Shown here: positions 1-8,777 of the stretch, piece after piece
Layout of the letters: every line of letters starts with the position of its first letter
Position numbering within the stretch: the first letter of the stretch is position 1
Origin: Burkholderia sp. D-99
Lineage (GTDB): Bacteria; Pseudomonadota; Gammaproteobacteria; Burkholderiales; Burkholderiaceae
NCBI RefSeq assembly: GCF_011605345.1
Contig: NZ_JAAOXM010000002.1
Span: 496,001 to 560,000, forward strand
Direction of reading: 5' to 3'
Length of the DNA: 64,000 bases
The notes under the pieces: generated by a model
The model's database searches: none
What the model saw: the letters and a program-made list of their open reading frames with translations, nothing else
What the model was told of the DNA's origin: nothing
Position numbers and translations under genes: made by a program

Positions 1-93
1 CTCGCCCCACACGAAGTACGCGAAATAGACAATCCGGATCAGCGCGTTGAAACGAAGCAGATCATCCTGCACTACCCTCAGAATGGCCGACAT
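1..93 (-). CDS. N-terminus of an unknown protein (cut by window edge)
   Basis: An open frame starts at ATG 93 on the minus strand and runs off the left edge, giving 31 codons. A purine-rich stretch (GGGGG, then GAGGA) lies just upstream. The visible peptide is hydrophobic after residue 15 (LIRIVYFAYFVW), so it may be the start of a membrane protein. Nothing identifies the family. It is divergent from the ABC-F gene and its leader. Confidence 0.45.
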   Translation of the reverse strand, partial: MSAILRVVQDDLLRFNALIRIVYFAYFVWGE

Positions 94-144
94 TCCTCGC
101 TCGGCCCCCTTTCAGTGACCTCCGTAAAGAAGGCTGCATTGCTA

Positions 145-150
145 TATACT
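145..150 (+). promoter_or_regulatory. Putative -10 element of the ABC-F leader transcript
   Basis: TATACT matches the sigma-70 -10 consensus at five of six positions and lies 40 bp upstream of the leader start. No convincing -35 hexamer is seen at the usual 16-18 bp spacing, so the promoter is only tentative. Confidence 0.35.
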
Positions 151-189
151 TTCAAGCCTATTCAACTTCTTTTAAAAAAGGAGGTAAAT

Positions 190-276
190 ATGGTTCTGCT
201 TGCGCGCCAACTGATGTTGGTGCATTTCTTCAGCACATCGACCCGCTCCTGCCTGAGTTCCATCGCGCTGCGATAA
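190..276 (+). CDS. Short leader peptide upstream of the ABC-F gene
   Basis: A 28-codon frame starts at ATG 190 behind the strongest Shine-Dalgarno in the window (AAAAGGAGGT, spacing 5-6 nt) and ends at TAA 274-276. The peptide begins MVLLARQLML and ends SSIALR. It lies 114 nt upstream of the ABC-F ATPase on the same strand. ABC-F ribosome-protection genes are often controlled by attenuation, with drug-stalled ribosomes on a short leader changing the downstream RNA fold. This arrangement is consistent with that, but the control itself is inferred. Confidence 0.6.
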   Translation: MVLLARQLMLVHFFSTSTRSCLSSIALR

Positions 277-353
277 CCCGGTCAGAGCAAAGTTCACGCT
301 ACATTCTCGAGTTCTTTCTCGACTCATTGTTGTCGCCAGCGCTCCTGTTGACA

Positions 354-369
354 GGGACAAACACGTCCC
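354..369 (+). promoter_or_regulatory. Hairpin between leader peptide and ABC-F start
   Basis: GGGAC and GTCCC form a 5-bp stem with a 6-nt loop, ending about 20 nt before the ABC-F start. No U-tract follows, so it is more likely part of a regulatory RNA fold than a complete terminator. Confidence 0.35.
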
Positions 370-390
370 CCAAAAAGACAAGAGCTAGGT

Positions 391-2121
391 ATGACGACCC
401 TGATCTCCGCACTTTCTGTGCAACTGGAAACCAGCCAAGGCCCGCTGTTCCAGGATCTTTCCCTTACTGTAGAACTCGGCGACCGTATCGGCCTTATTGG
501 CCATAACGGCTGCGGCAAAAGCAGTCTGCTTGGCGTACTCGCTGGTGCCCGCGAACTGAGCGCGGGCAACGTTCACTACAGCGGGCAATGCCGCCTTCAG
601 CACGTGGAGCAGCACCTGCCGGCGCGGCTGGCGGGACTGACGGCACGTGAAGCACTGCTGGAAGTCGTGGATACACAGTCCGCACAACACTGGCGTGTCG
701 ACAGTCTGCTGCATGACCTGGACTTATCCGCAGCGGCGAACACTACGGTGGCCAACCTCAGCGGCGGCCAGCACACGCGCTTGCTACTCGGGCGTGCCGT
801 GTTGCTCGAGCCCAACCTGCTGCTGCTGGACGAGCCGAGCAACCATCTGGATCTGCCGTCGTTGCTGTGGCTGGAGGATTTCCTGCAGCGCTGGCAGGGC
901 GGCCTCATCCTCGTGTCGCACGACGCGCGACTGCTGGACAAACTGAGCGAAAAAAGCTGGATTCTGCGCGATCAGCGCGTGTACAGCTTCGACATGCCAT
1001 GCAGCAACGCGTTGGTCGCCCTCGCCGATGCCGACGCGGCGGCGCAGGTGCGCCGTGCCGCCGAACAAAAGGAAATTGACCGGCTCGCCGTCAGCAGCAA
1101 ACGCATCGCCATCTGGGGCCGTGAGCATGACAATGAAAAGCTGCTCCGGCAGGCGCGCTCAATGCAAAAGCGTGTCGACAAACTCAAGGAAGAACAAACG
1201 TTCGTGAGCCACGGTAGCCCTTGGCGTCTGAAACTGGCGGGTAGCGAGCTGGAGGCCGACAATTTGCTCGCTTTCGAGCATCTGCAGGTGTTTGCCCGGC
1301 CCGAGCAACCGCCGCTGTTTCAGATCGATAACCTGTGGTTGCGCCCGGGCGACAAGGTCGCGCTACTTGGCAGCAACGGTACGGGCAAATCGTCGTTGTT
1401 GCGTCAGTGCTGGAGCGATGTACGGCAGGGAGAAGCACGCGCCGGGTGGCGCTTTCATCCGTTGGCAAACATCGCGTACTACGATCAATCGCTGCAGCAA
1501 CTGCCCGACAGCGCTACGCTATCCGAAGCACTGTCCGAGTTTGTGCGGGTTGGCGACAGAGAACGACGGCAAGCGTTGATCGCGGCGGGCTTCGCTTATC
1601 CGCGGCACAACCAGACCGTCGCCACGTTGAGCGGCGGGGAGCGCGCACGTCTGCTGTTTCTGGCACTGTCGATGGCCAGCTATCACCTGCTATGGCTGGA
1701 TGAGCCGACCAATCACCTCGACATGGCCGGCAAGCGCGAACTCGCCGAGGCTCTTGCCACGTTTGCCGGCGGCTTCATTCTTGTCTCGCACGATCGCGAG
1801 TTGATCGAGCACAGCTGCAATCGTTTCTGGGCGATCCATGACGGGCGCTTGCAGGAGTGGCCGGATGCCGAGAGCGCGTACCGACGTTTGTACGTTACTC
1901 GCGAAGAGGTATCCGCGCCTGAGCCCGAGCCAGCAGGTGTGACTGATCACGGCACGCATTCCCCCCAAAGCGAAGCGGAAGCGCAATGGCAGCGTTGGTG
2001 CGAACTGGACGCCTTGCTGGAAACGGACCTCGCACGCAAAAAGAAACACCAAAAGCCAAACTTGCAGCAGAAGTGGCGTGAAGAGATGTCGCAGTTGGAG
2101 CAGGCGCTCGGGCCTTCCTGA
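391..2121 (+). CDS. ABC-F family ATPase (duplicated ABC domains)
   Basis: The 576-residue protein has two ABC domains and no membrane segments, which is the ABC-F layout; these proteins act on the ribosome rather than in transport. Domain 1 has Walker A GHNGCGKSS (about residue 37), signature LSGGQ and Walker B LLLLDEPSNHLD. Domain 2 has GSNGTGKSS, LSGGE and LWLDEPTNHLD. A charged linker joins them, and the C-terminus is a lysine/glutamate-rich likely coiled coil. The start at 391 follows a weak RBS (GCTAGG), unlike the strong RBS of the leader at 190. Sequence alone does not separate a housekeeping Uup/YheS-like role from antibiotic ribosome protection; the leader favours the latter. Confidence 0.9.
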   Translation: MTTLISALSVQLETSQGPLFQDLSLTVELGDRIGLIGHNGCGKSSLLGVLAGARELSAGNVHYSGQCRLQHVEQHLPARLAGLTAREALLEVVDTQSAQHWRVDSLLHDLDLSAAANTTVANLSGGQHTRLLLGRAVLLEPNLLLLDEPSNHLDLPSLLWLEDFLQRWQGGLILVSHDARLLDKLSEKSWILRDQRVYSFDMPCSNALVALADADAAAQVRRAAEQKEIDRLAVSSKRIAIWGREHDNEKLLRQARSMQKRVDKLKEEQTFVSHGSPWRLKLAGSELEADNLLAFEHLQVFARPEQPPLFQIDNLWLRPGDKVALLGSNGTGKSSLLRQCWSDVRQGEARAGWRFHPLANIAYYDQSLQQLPDSATLSEALSEFVRVGDRERRQALIAAGFAYPRHNQTVATLSGGERARLLFLALSMASYHLLWLDEPTNHLDMAGKRELAEALATFAGGFILVSHDRELIEHSCNRFWAIHDGRLQEWPDAESAYRRLYVTREEVSAPEPEPAGVTDHGTHSPQSEAEAQWQRWCELDALLETDLARKKKHQKPNLQQKWREEMSQLEQALGPS

Positions 2122-2129
2122 GAACTGGC

Positions 2130-2162
2130 GTTGGTAGATCGTGCACCAGCACATCTACCAAC
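2130..2162. terminator. Hairpin between convergent genes
   Basis: GTTGGTAGAT (2130-2139) pairs perfectly with ATCTACCAAC (2153-2162), and GTG/CAC pairs inside with one bulged base. It lies between the ABC-F stop and the 3' end of the acetyltransferase. No U-tract is present on either strand, so it is a bidirectional terminator-like element of uncertain strength. Confidence 0.5.
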
Positions 2163-2182
2163 TCACATCGGCCACCCACGCG

Positions 2183-2593
2183 CTACGCAATCCGCAAAAA
2201 CATCCCCGCCTTCTCCGGCAGCAACGACGGCTGAAAACCGTAGCGTTCGTAGAACTTCGGCGTCCCGTGATCGGCCATCAGGCTGACATACGCGGTCGGC
2301 GGCGCATTCTCGTGAACGTAGCGCATCAGCGCCCGCATGATCAGGTCGCCGACACCTTTCTTCTGGTGAGCGGGCAACACCGCGATATCCACGATCTCGA
2401 AGAAGCAGCCGCCGTCGCCGATGACCCGGCCAATTCCGACCGGGTCACTGTCGCAGTAGGCCACGACGCTGAAGAGCCCGTTCTTCAACCCCATCGTCGC
2501 GGCCTGCTCCGACTTCCCGCTCAACCCTGCGGCGAGACGAATGTCGATGTAGGCGGATACCGACGGGACTTCCTGTCGAACGATGTATGCCAT
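2183..2593 (-). CDS. GNAT-family N-acetyltransferase
   Basis: A 136-residue single-domain protein. The core DIAVLPAHQKKGVGDLIMRAL carries the GNAT acetyl-CoA pyrophosphate-binding pattern (Q/RxxGxG/A, here QKKGVG, about residues 77-82), and the C-terminal FYERYGFQP is the usual GNAT strand-helix ending. It probably transfers acetyl from acetyl-CoA to a small amine or amino acid, but no substrate can be read from sequence. It is convergent with the ABC-F gene and sits downstream of the class V aminotransferase on the same strand, 169 bp away. Confidence 0.85.
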   Translation of the reverse strand: MAYIVRQEVPSVSAYIDIRLAAGLSGKSEQAATMGLKNGLFSVVAYCDSDPVGIGRVIGDGGCFFEIVDIAVLPAHQKKGVGDLIMRALMRYVHENAPPTAYVSLMADHGTPKFYERYGFQPSLLPEKAGMFLRIA

Positions 2594-2762
2594 GCGAGCC
2601 TTTCAGGTTAGCGGTACAGGCAGATGGATCGGCCCCGCTGCGCATGAGCACGTCGAGCCCGGAACCCGAGCGCGCATCAAACAAGACCATGAACAGCGCG
2701 AGGCGGCAGGCCAAGGGTGCAGCCACCCATCGCCCACTGCCTCGCCAAATCCGCAAAGCGTC

Positions 2763-3890
2763 TTAAAGAACCCGCTCCAGCGCGTCGGCGAACCGTGCAA
2801 CCGCACCGTCGACATCATGCAGCTTGTCCAGGCCGAACAAGCCCAAACGGAAGGTCTTGAAATCCTCCGGCTCGTCGCATTGCAGCGGCACGCCGGCCGC
2901 GATCTGCAAGCCGACGTCGGCGAACTTCTTCCCCGATCGAATCCCGTCGTCGTCCGTATAGCAGACCACGACACCCGGTGCCTCGAAGCCTTCAGCCGCC
3001 ACGCTCCGGAAGCCCTTGTCGGCCAGCAGCGCGCGAATGCGATTGCCGAGCTCGAGCTGCTCCGCTTTCACCTGGTCGAAGCCGTATGCCTCGGTTTCCT
3101 TCATCACGTCGCGCAGCGTCGTGAGGCTGTCCGTGGGCATCGTCGCGTGGTACGCGAACCCGCCGCCCTCATAAGCCTCCATGATCTGCAGCCACTTGCG
3201 GAGATCGCACGCGAAGCTGGTGCTGGTCGTCGCATCGATGCGTTCGCGGGCGAGCGGGCTCAACATGACCATCGCGCAGCACGGCGACGCGCTCCAGCCC
3301 TTCTGCGGCGCGCTGATCAGGATATCGACGCCGCTCGCCTGCATGTCGACCCACACCGTGCCGGATGCGATGCAATCCAGCACGAACATGCCGCCGACGG
3401 CATGCACGGCGTCGGCCACCGCGCGCAGATACCCATCGGGCAGCATCATCCCGGACGCGGTTTCGACATGCGGCGCAAAGACCAGATCCGGCTTGTGTTC
3501 CTTGATCGCGGCGACCACTTCGTCGATCGGGGCCGGCGCATACGCGGCCTGCCGTCCCGCTTCGACCGGGCGCGCCTTCAGCACCGTCGTCTCGGACGGA
3601 ATGCTGCCCATGTCGAAAATCTGCGACCAGCGGAAACTGAACCAGCCGTTGCGGATGACGAGGCACTTCTTGTTCGTTGCAAACTGCCGCGCGACGGCTT
3701 CCATGCCGAACGTCCCGCTGCCCGGAACGATCACGGCCGACTTCGCGTTATAGACTTTTTTCAGCGTGCCGGAGATGTCGCGCATGACGCCCTGAAAGCG
3801 TTGCGACATATGGTTGACCGAGCGATCGGTGTACACCACCGAATATTCGAGGAGCCCCTCGCGGTCAACATCGGGAAGTAAACCTGGCAT
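2763..3890 (-). CDS. Class V PLP-dependent aminotransferase (alanine-glyoxylate/serine-pyruvate type)
   Basis: A 375-residue protein with fold-type I aminotransferase features. GSGTFGMEAV near residue 57 fits the cofactor phosphate region, FVLDCIASGTVW is the PLP-ring aspartate region, and SAPQKGWS supplies the Schiff-base lysine. These fit the alanine-glyoxylate / serine-pyruvate / 2-aminoethylphosphonate aminotransferase group. The amino donor is not determined. It is cytosolic (no signal peptide), and no pathway genes lie beside it. Confidence 0.85.
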   Translation of the reverse strand: MPGLLPDVDREGLLEYSVVYTDRSVNHMSQRFQGVMRDISGTLKKVYNAKSAVIVPGSGTFGMEAVARQFATNKKCLVIRNGWFSFRWSQIFDMGSIPSETTVLKARPVEAGRQAAYAPAPIDEVVAAIKEHKPDLVFAPHVETASGMMLPDGYLRAVADAVHAVGGMFVLDCIASGTVWVDMQASGVDILISAPQKGWSASPCCAMVMLSPLARERIDATTSTSFACDLRKWLQIMEAYEGGGFAYHATMPTDSLTTLRDVMKETEAYGFDQVKAEQLELGNRIRALLADKGFRSVAAEGFEAPGVVVCYTDDDGIRSGKKFADVGLQIAAGVPLQCDEPEDFKTFRLGLFGLDKLHDVDGAVARFADALERVL

Positions 3891-4225
3891 GCTCGCCTCC
3901 GGCGAAAGATGAACGATGGATTCTGGGCAAGCAGTGTCCGTGACGCGATACCGCCCTGCACCAATGCAATTGCGTTATTTCCTCGACGACAGCAGATTCT
4001 AACGAACGCCGCCCGCCGCTTGGGGCATATTTTGTCAGCTAACCGGCGCAGGCCCGACGTGGTGCGCCGCAACGGGGCTGCCGTGGCCCCCGGCTGAATT
4101 CCCTGCCCCGTGGCCGTCAGCGCCGGTCGGTGCGGCGCACGAAGCCCTGTTCCATGTGTGGATTAACGGCGCTTCCCGCGTGCGCCGCCTAACATGTCGG
4201 CTCCCCCTTCACGACAGAGTCCTCG
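3891..4225. other. Intergenic region, no gene seen
   Basis: This 335-bp divergent spacer lies between the aminotransferase and the esterase. It must contain both promoters, but I see no clear -35/-10 pair, palindrome or credible small ORF. Confidence 0.5.
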
Positions 4226-5407
4226 ATGATCCCCAACCGCGCATCATCACAGCAGCCGTCGACCGATCCCGCACTCGCCGGGCGCGTCGACGCGGTACTG
4301 TCCCGTCAACTCGAAACGCACCGCCTCGTCGGCGCGGTCGTCCTGGTCGCACGCGACGGCGAACTCGTCTATCGCCGCGCGGCCGGGTTCGCCGACCGCG
4401 AAGCGCACACGCCGATGCGCGAGGACACGCTGTTCAGGCTCGCGTCGGTGACGAAGCCGATCGTAGCCGCAGCCGCGATGGCGCTCGTCGCCCAGCAGAA
4501 GCTGTCGCTCGACGACGACGTCACGCGCTGGCTGCCCGAGTTCCGCCCGGCGCTGCGTGACGGCAGCGTGCCGGTGATCAGGGTGCGTCACCTGCTCACG
4601 CATACCGCCGGCCTCGGCTATCGCTTCGCGGAAGCCGACGCGACGGGCGCCTATGCACGCGCAGGCGTCTCCGACGGGCTCGATGCCGCCTCGATCACGC
4701 TCGCCGAAAACGTGCGCAGGATCGCGAGCGTACCGCTGCAGTTCGCGCCGGGAACCGGCTGGAACTATTCGCTTTCCATCGACGTGGTCGGCGCGCTGAT
4801 CGAGGCGGTCAGCGGACTGCCGCTCGCCGACGCAATCGATACGCTCGTGCTCCACCCGCTCGGCACGCGCGACACGGGATTCGTCGCACGCGACTCCGCG
4901 CGGCTCGCGACGCCCTACGTCAATGACACGCCGCAACCGCATCGGCTTGCCGAAAACGAAGCGGTGCCCATCTTCGAGGGCTCCGTCGGCGTGACGTATT
5001 CGCCGTCGCGCGCGCTCGACGCGAACGCCTTCGCATCGGGCGGCGCAGGCATGGTCGGCACCGCCGGCGACGTGCTGAATGTGCTGGACACGCTGCGGGC
5101 GGGCGGCGGCACGCTGCTGCCGGCCAACCTGGTCGACGAGATGGGCCGCGTCCACACCGGCAACCTCGAGTTGCCCGACCTGCCCGGCACGGGTTTCGGG
5201 ATCGGGTTTTCCGTATTGCGCGACCCGCATGCGGCGGCATCGCCGGAATCCGTAGGCACCTGGCGCTGGGGCGGTGTCTACGGGCATTCCTGGTTCGTCG
5301 ACCGCGCACGCGGGCTCACCGTCGTATCGCTGTCGAACACGCTTTACGAAGGGATGAACGGCCAGTACACGGTGGATCTGCGCGATGCGGTCTACGGCGT
5401 CGGCTGA
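4226..5407 (+). CDS. EstB-like serine esterase of the class C beta-lactamase fold
   Basis: The 393-residue protein closely resembles Burkholderia gladioli EstB, as recalled, in length and motifs. Ser74-x-x-Lys77 (SVTK) is the nucleophile motif, Tyr181 (WNYSLS) the second catalytic residue, and Trp348 (TWRWGG) the active-site tryptophan, at nearly the same numbering. The family cleaves short-chain esters and usually not beta-lactams. There is no obvious signal peptide, so it is probably cytosolic. It is a single gene, convergent with the FAD oxidoreductase. Confidence 0.9.
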   Translation: MIPNRASSQQPSTDPALAGRVDAVLSRQLETHRLVGAVVLVARDGELVYRRAAGFADREAHTPMREDTLFRLASVTKPIVAAAAMALVAQQKLSLDDDVTRWLPEFRPALRDGSVPVIRVRHLLTHTAGLGYRFAEADATGAYARAGVSDGLDAASITLAENVRRIASVPLQFAPGTGWNYSLSIDVVGALIEAVSGLPLADAIDTLVLHPLGTRDTGFVARDSARLATPYVNDTPQPHRLAENEAVPIFEGSVGVTYSPSRALDANAFASGGAGMVGTAGDVLNVLDTLRAGGGTLLPANLVDEMGRVHTGNLELPDLPGTGFGIGFSVLRDPHAAASPESVGTWRWGGVYGHSWFVDRARGLTVVSLSNTLYEGMNGQYTVDLRDAVYGVG

Positions 5408-5413
5408 CACGCG

Positions 5414-5440
5414 CAAAAAAAGAGCCCGACACAGTCGGGC
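5414..5440 (-). terminator. Rho-independent terminator of the FAD oxidoreductase gene
   Basis: GCCCGAC (5424-5430) and GTCGGGC (5434-5440) form a perfect 7-bp stem with a 3-nt loop. A run of seven A residues at about 5415-5421 becomes the U-tract for minus-strand transcription. It also lies just after the esterase stop and may act on both strands. Confidence 0.75.
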
Positions 5441-5497
5441 CAATGAGTTGAGACACAAGGAGAATCCCGCCCACCACACCGGGCGGGGTACGCCGCG

Positions 5498-6670
5498 CTA
5501 CACGACGTTCTTTTCGACGATCGGCCGGTTTTCAAGCACGCGCGCCCAGCCGAGCGTCGACAGGTCGAGCGTGTCGTAACGCCCGCCCAGAATGAGTTCA
5601 CTGACCCCGCGCCCCGTCGCCGGCCCTTGCTGCAGCCCGTGGCCGCTGTAGCCGTTTGCGAACACGACGTTATCGAGTTCCGGGTGATAGCCGATGATCG
5701 CGTTGTGGTCGAACACGTTGTACTCGTAGTATCCGGACCAGCAGTTCTCCACGCGCAGCGCCTCGAACTCCGGCACGCGGTTCGCGAGCGTCGGCCAGAT
5801 CACCTCGTCGAACAGGTCGTGGTCGACTTCGTCGAGCGGCAGGTCGTCCGGGTCGCGATCCGGGCTCGGCGACGTCCCGCAAATGTACGTGCGCCCTTCC
5901 GGCCGGAAATACACGCCGGTCGGGTCGATCAGCAGCGGGCAATCCGTGAGCCGGGCCGGCGACGACACGTTGAAGATGCTGCGGCGCCGCGCATAAACAG
6001 GAATGTCGATGCCCATCATCGACGACAGCGTGCGGGCCCACGCGCCTGCCGCGTTGACGAGCGTGTCGCACGCATAGTGTTCGCCGTCGGCCGTGACCAC
6101 CTGCGTCACCTTGCGGCCGTCGCGCACCACCGCCTTCACATCGGACGGCACGTAGCGCGCACCCAGCGCCTGCGCCTTCTTGCGCAATGCCTGCACGAGC
6201 CCGTAGCCGTCGAACCAGCCTTCGCCGCTCACGCCATACGCGCCCGACACGAGATCGTCGACGTTCAGCCACGGAAACTTCGCGCGCAGCGCATCGCGGT
6301 CCATCAGCCGGATATCCGCGCCGAGGCTCGTCTGCAGCGCATGGTTCTCGCGCAACGTCGCATCGCCGGCCGGCGTCGCGAGGAACAGGTAGCCGCCTTC
6401 GTGCAGGTCAATCGACGGCTGATGGCCATCCACTTCGAGCCGTTCGCCGATCGTGCGCAGGAAGTCGATGCCGAACAGCGACATCTCGATCGACAGCGGC
6501 GTCGAGAACTGCTGGCGAATCGACGCGGCCGACAACGCCGACGACGATCTCGCATAGGTGGGGTCGCGCTCGATCACGGTCACGGATACCGTGGGATCGG
6601 TGGCGCGCAGGAAATAGGCGATCGAGCTGCCGATCACACCACCGCCGACGATGACGACTTGAGAACTCAC
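5498..6670 (-). CDS. FAD-dependent amine/amino-acid oxidoreductase (DAO family)
   Basis: The 390-residue protein has an N-terminal dinucleotide-binding motif, VVIVGGGVIGSSIAYFL, and the DAO-type C-terminal block GYSGHGLQQGPATGRGVSEL. The family oxidises amino groups of glycine, sarcosine, D-amino acids or opines. The start chosen is GTG 6670, preceded by GGAG at good spacing; the frame is open further upstream to 6817, but that extension is arginine-rich and unlike protein. A LivK-type binding protein gene lies upstream on the same strand, so the two may handle one amino acid or derivative; this is inference. Confidence 0.85.
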   Translation of the reverse strand: MSSQVVIVGGGVIGSSIAYFLRATDPTVSVTVIERDPTYARSSSALSAASIRQQFSTPLSIEMSLFGIDFLRTIGERLEVDGHQPSIDLHEGGYLFLATPAGDATLRENHALQTSLGADIRLMDRDALRAKFPWLNVDDLVSGAYGVSGEGWFDGYGLVQALRKKAQALGARYVPSDVKAVVRDGRKVTQVVTADGEHYACDTLVNAAGAWARTLSSMMGIDIPVYARRRSIFNVSSPARLTDCPLLIDPTGVYFRPEGRTYICGTSPSPDRDPDDLPLDEVDHDLFDEVIWPTLANRVPEFEALRVENCWSGYYEYNVFDHNAIIGYHPELDNVVFANGYSGHGLQQGPATGRGVSELILGGRYDTLDLSTLGWARVLENRPIVEKNVV

Positions 6671-6865
6671 GACTGACTCCAGTTGCTCATGTTGGGCGCG
6701 GCCAGCCGGCCACGCCCGTGGGTTGTTCGTGCCGCGTCGCGCGCGGCGTCGCGCGGGCGGACTCGTGCGGCTGCCACACCGGCGTGCGCCGCGATCGCAA
6801 CCGATCGCTGATGGCATTTCAGCACGTCCGGCAGCGCCGCGAAAGTCCGCGCGCGCCTGTTGCGT

Positions 6866-8017
6866 TCAATCCGCCGATTTCGTCGTGACGGGCTGCCACG
6901 CCGCGTTCTTCACCTCATACAGCGTCGAGCTCGGGTTCTTCAGGTCGCCCGTGTTCGTGAACGCGATCGTGCCCGTGATGCCGTCGTAGCGCGTGCCCTT
7001 CAGCGCGCCGTTGAAATCGGCCGGCTTCGTCGAGTTCGCCTTCTGCATCGCGTTGATCGCGATCCACGTCGCGTCGTACGCGAACGGCGCATACGCGAGC
7101 ATGTCGATGCCGTACTTCTGCTTGAATTTCGTTTCGAACTGCTTGCCCTTCGCGAGACGCGACAGCGGCTGCCCGTATTCCCACACGGCCGCGCCTTCCG
7201 CCGCATTGCCGGCCAGCTTGATGAAGTTCGCGTTCATCACGCCGCCGCCCGCGAGGAACTGCGCGCGGATGCCGAGCTGGCGCATGCGCTTCACGAGCAT
7301 CGCGGCCTGTGCGTCGAGCCCGCCGAAGAACACGAGATCGGCGTTGGTGCTCTTGATCTTCGTGAGCTGCGCGCTGAAGTCCACCGCCTTGTCGTTCGTG
7401 AATTCGCGCGCGACGACCGTCCCGCCGTTCGCCTTCACGGACTTCTCGAATTCGTCGGCTTCGCCCTGGCCGAACGCGGTGCGGTCGTCGATGATCGCGA
7501 TGCGCTTCGCCTTGGTCACGCTCGCCGCATAGGCGCCTGCGTTGCCGGCGTTCTGCGTGTCGGTCGCGATCACGCGGTACACGGTGCCGAGCCCGGCGCG
7601 CGTGATGTCGGGATTGGTCGCCGACGGCGTGATCATCGGAATGCCGGCCTTCGCGTAGATCTTCGACGCGGGCAGCGTCGTGCCCGAATTGAAGTGGCCG
7701 ATCACGACGGCCACCTGCGCGTCGGCGAGTTGCTGCGCGGCCTGCACGCCGGTGCGCGGATCGCTCTGGTCGTCCTGCGACGCAACGACGAACTTCACGG
7801 GCTTGCCGCCCACCGTCGTATGCGCGGCATTCGCTTCGTCGACCGCCATGCGCACGCCGTTCTCGATGTCCTTGCCATACGCGGCGCCGCCGCCCGTCAA
7901 CGGGCCGGCCACGCCGACCTTGACGATCGTCTCCTGCGCATGAACCGCGCCCGTCTGGAGCGCGAGGATCGCGGCGGTCAATGCGACGCCGGAAAGCGAA
8001 CGAATGCGGAACGTCAT
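6866..8017 (-). CDS. Branched-chain amino acid-type ABC transporter substrate-binding protein
   Basis: The 383-residue protein begins with a signal peptide (residues 1-27, ending VHAQE) and continues KVGVAGPLTGGGAAYGKDIENG, the hallmark of LivJ/LivK type I periplasmic binding proteins. Glycine/threonine-rich loops (MITPSATNPDITR) form the ligand-binding region. No permease or ATPase genes are adjacent, so it either uses components encoded elsewhere or is an orphan. RBS AAGGA precedes ATG 8017. The ligand is not determined; the neighbouring FAD oxidase suggests an amino acid. Confidence 0.9.
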   Translation of the reverse strand: MTFRIRSLSGVALTAAILALQTGAVHAQETIVKVGVAGPLTGGGAAYGKDIENGVRMAVDEANAAHTTVGGKPVKFVVASQDDQSDPRTGVQAAQQLADAQVAVVIGHFNSGTTLPASKIYAKAGIPMITPSATNPDITRAGLGTVYRVIATDTQNAGNAGAYAASVTKAKRIAIIDDRTAFGQGEADEFEKSVKANGGTVVAREFTNDKAVDFSAQLTKIKSTNADLVFFGGLDAQAAMLVKRMRQLGIRAQFLAGGGVMNANFIKLAGNAAEGAAVWEYGQPLSRLAKGKQFETKFKQKYGIDMLAYAPFAYDATWIAINAMQKANSTKPADFNGALKGTRYDGITGTIAFTNTGDLKNPSSTLYEVKNAAWQPVTTKSAD

Positions 8018-8445
8018 GACAATCCTTGTTCTGGGGGCCGGGATGCAACGCGCGACTGCCGCACGTCGGCAACCTCTCGCGTGCCGGTCATCTCGTCCGC
8101 CGCCGGGGCGTCATGCAACGTCCCTACCGGCCGATCGATCGCCGCGGCTCCGTCTCCGAAGAGCCTTTCATCGCGAAAGAGGTGAATGGATTGTGGGTAG
8201 CCAATACCCGTGCAGCAAACGAAATATCGGAACTATGTAGTGAGGATTTGTCATCAAGTTCCGCGTTCGCGGCCGCCCCGCGGCCCGCGCAACGGTGAAC
8301 CGCGAGTGGACAGCCTCTGCAGGAAGCCGCGCCGGCGCCCGCCCATCAAGGCCGGTCGTGGTCATGCCGGCGGCGCATCATCGTTGCGATGACGGCCCGG
8401 CCGGCCGTCGCGACAGCCGCGACGCCCGCGGCGCCGCGTCATCGG
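8018..8445. other. Intergenic region, no gene seen
   Basis: This 428-bp stretch lies between the binding protein start and the 3' end of the first CsbD gene. Open frames here have arginine-rich shadow composition and no RBS. It must hold the binding-protein promoter, but no convincing elements stand out. Confidence 0.45.
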
Positions 8446-8637
8446 TCAGTGCCGATCGGTGCCCGTCTGCTTGCGCACCGCATCAGCCGCCTCGCCGGCC
8501 TTCTCCTGAAGCTTGCCGGCCTGCTGTTCGGCGACACCTTCCGCTTCCGTCTTGCGGTCGCCCGTCACCTTGCCGAGCGCTTCCTTGACCGAACCCTTGA
8601 CCTGCTTGAGCTTGCCTTCGATGCGATTCCTGTCCAT
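8446..8637 (-). CDS. CsbD family stress protein (first copy)
   Basis: A 63-residue hydrophilic protein beginning MDRNRIEGKLKQVKGSVKEALGKVTGD, the typical CsbD start; family members are general-stress proteins of unknown biochemical role. The start is ATG 8637 with AGGAG 8 nt upstream; open-frame continuation to 8763 is not supported by an RBS. A perfect 9-bp inverted repeat lies 104-126 bp upstream, in the gap between this gene and the end of the PAS-LuxR gene, and the same motif precedes the regulator itself. Confidence 0.9.
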   Translation of the reverse strand: MDRNRIEGKLKQVKGSVKEALGKVTGDRKTEAEGVAEQQAGKLQEKAGEAADAVRKQTGTDRH

Positions 8638-8740
8638 GGTCGTCTCCTGCGATGGTTGGAGAGAACCGGCGGCGTGACGGCCAGCGCCGCACCGCCGAGT
8701 GGACAGGATCGCAAGCGGGCGCCGCGCGCGGCAGATGCGG

Positions 8741-8763
8741 ATGCACCAGCGCGCCTGGTGCAT
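8741..8763. promoter_or_regulatory. Operator-like palindrome, copy 1 (upstream of CsbD gene)
   Basis: ATGCACCAG and CTGGTGCAT are a perfect 9-bp inverted repeat separated by 5 bp. It lies 104-126 bp upstream of the CsbD start at 8637. Related sites occur at 10428-10450 and 10569-10591. The flanks (GCGGATGCA ... CATTCG-ACCG) are also shared with copy 2. Confidence 0.65.
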
Positions 8764-8777
8764 TCGTACCGACGGCG

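Noticed and set aside
2583..3881. A 432-codon plus-strand frame
   Set aside because: It is antisense to the class V aminotransferase, which has all family motifs.
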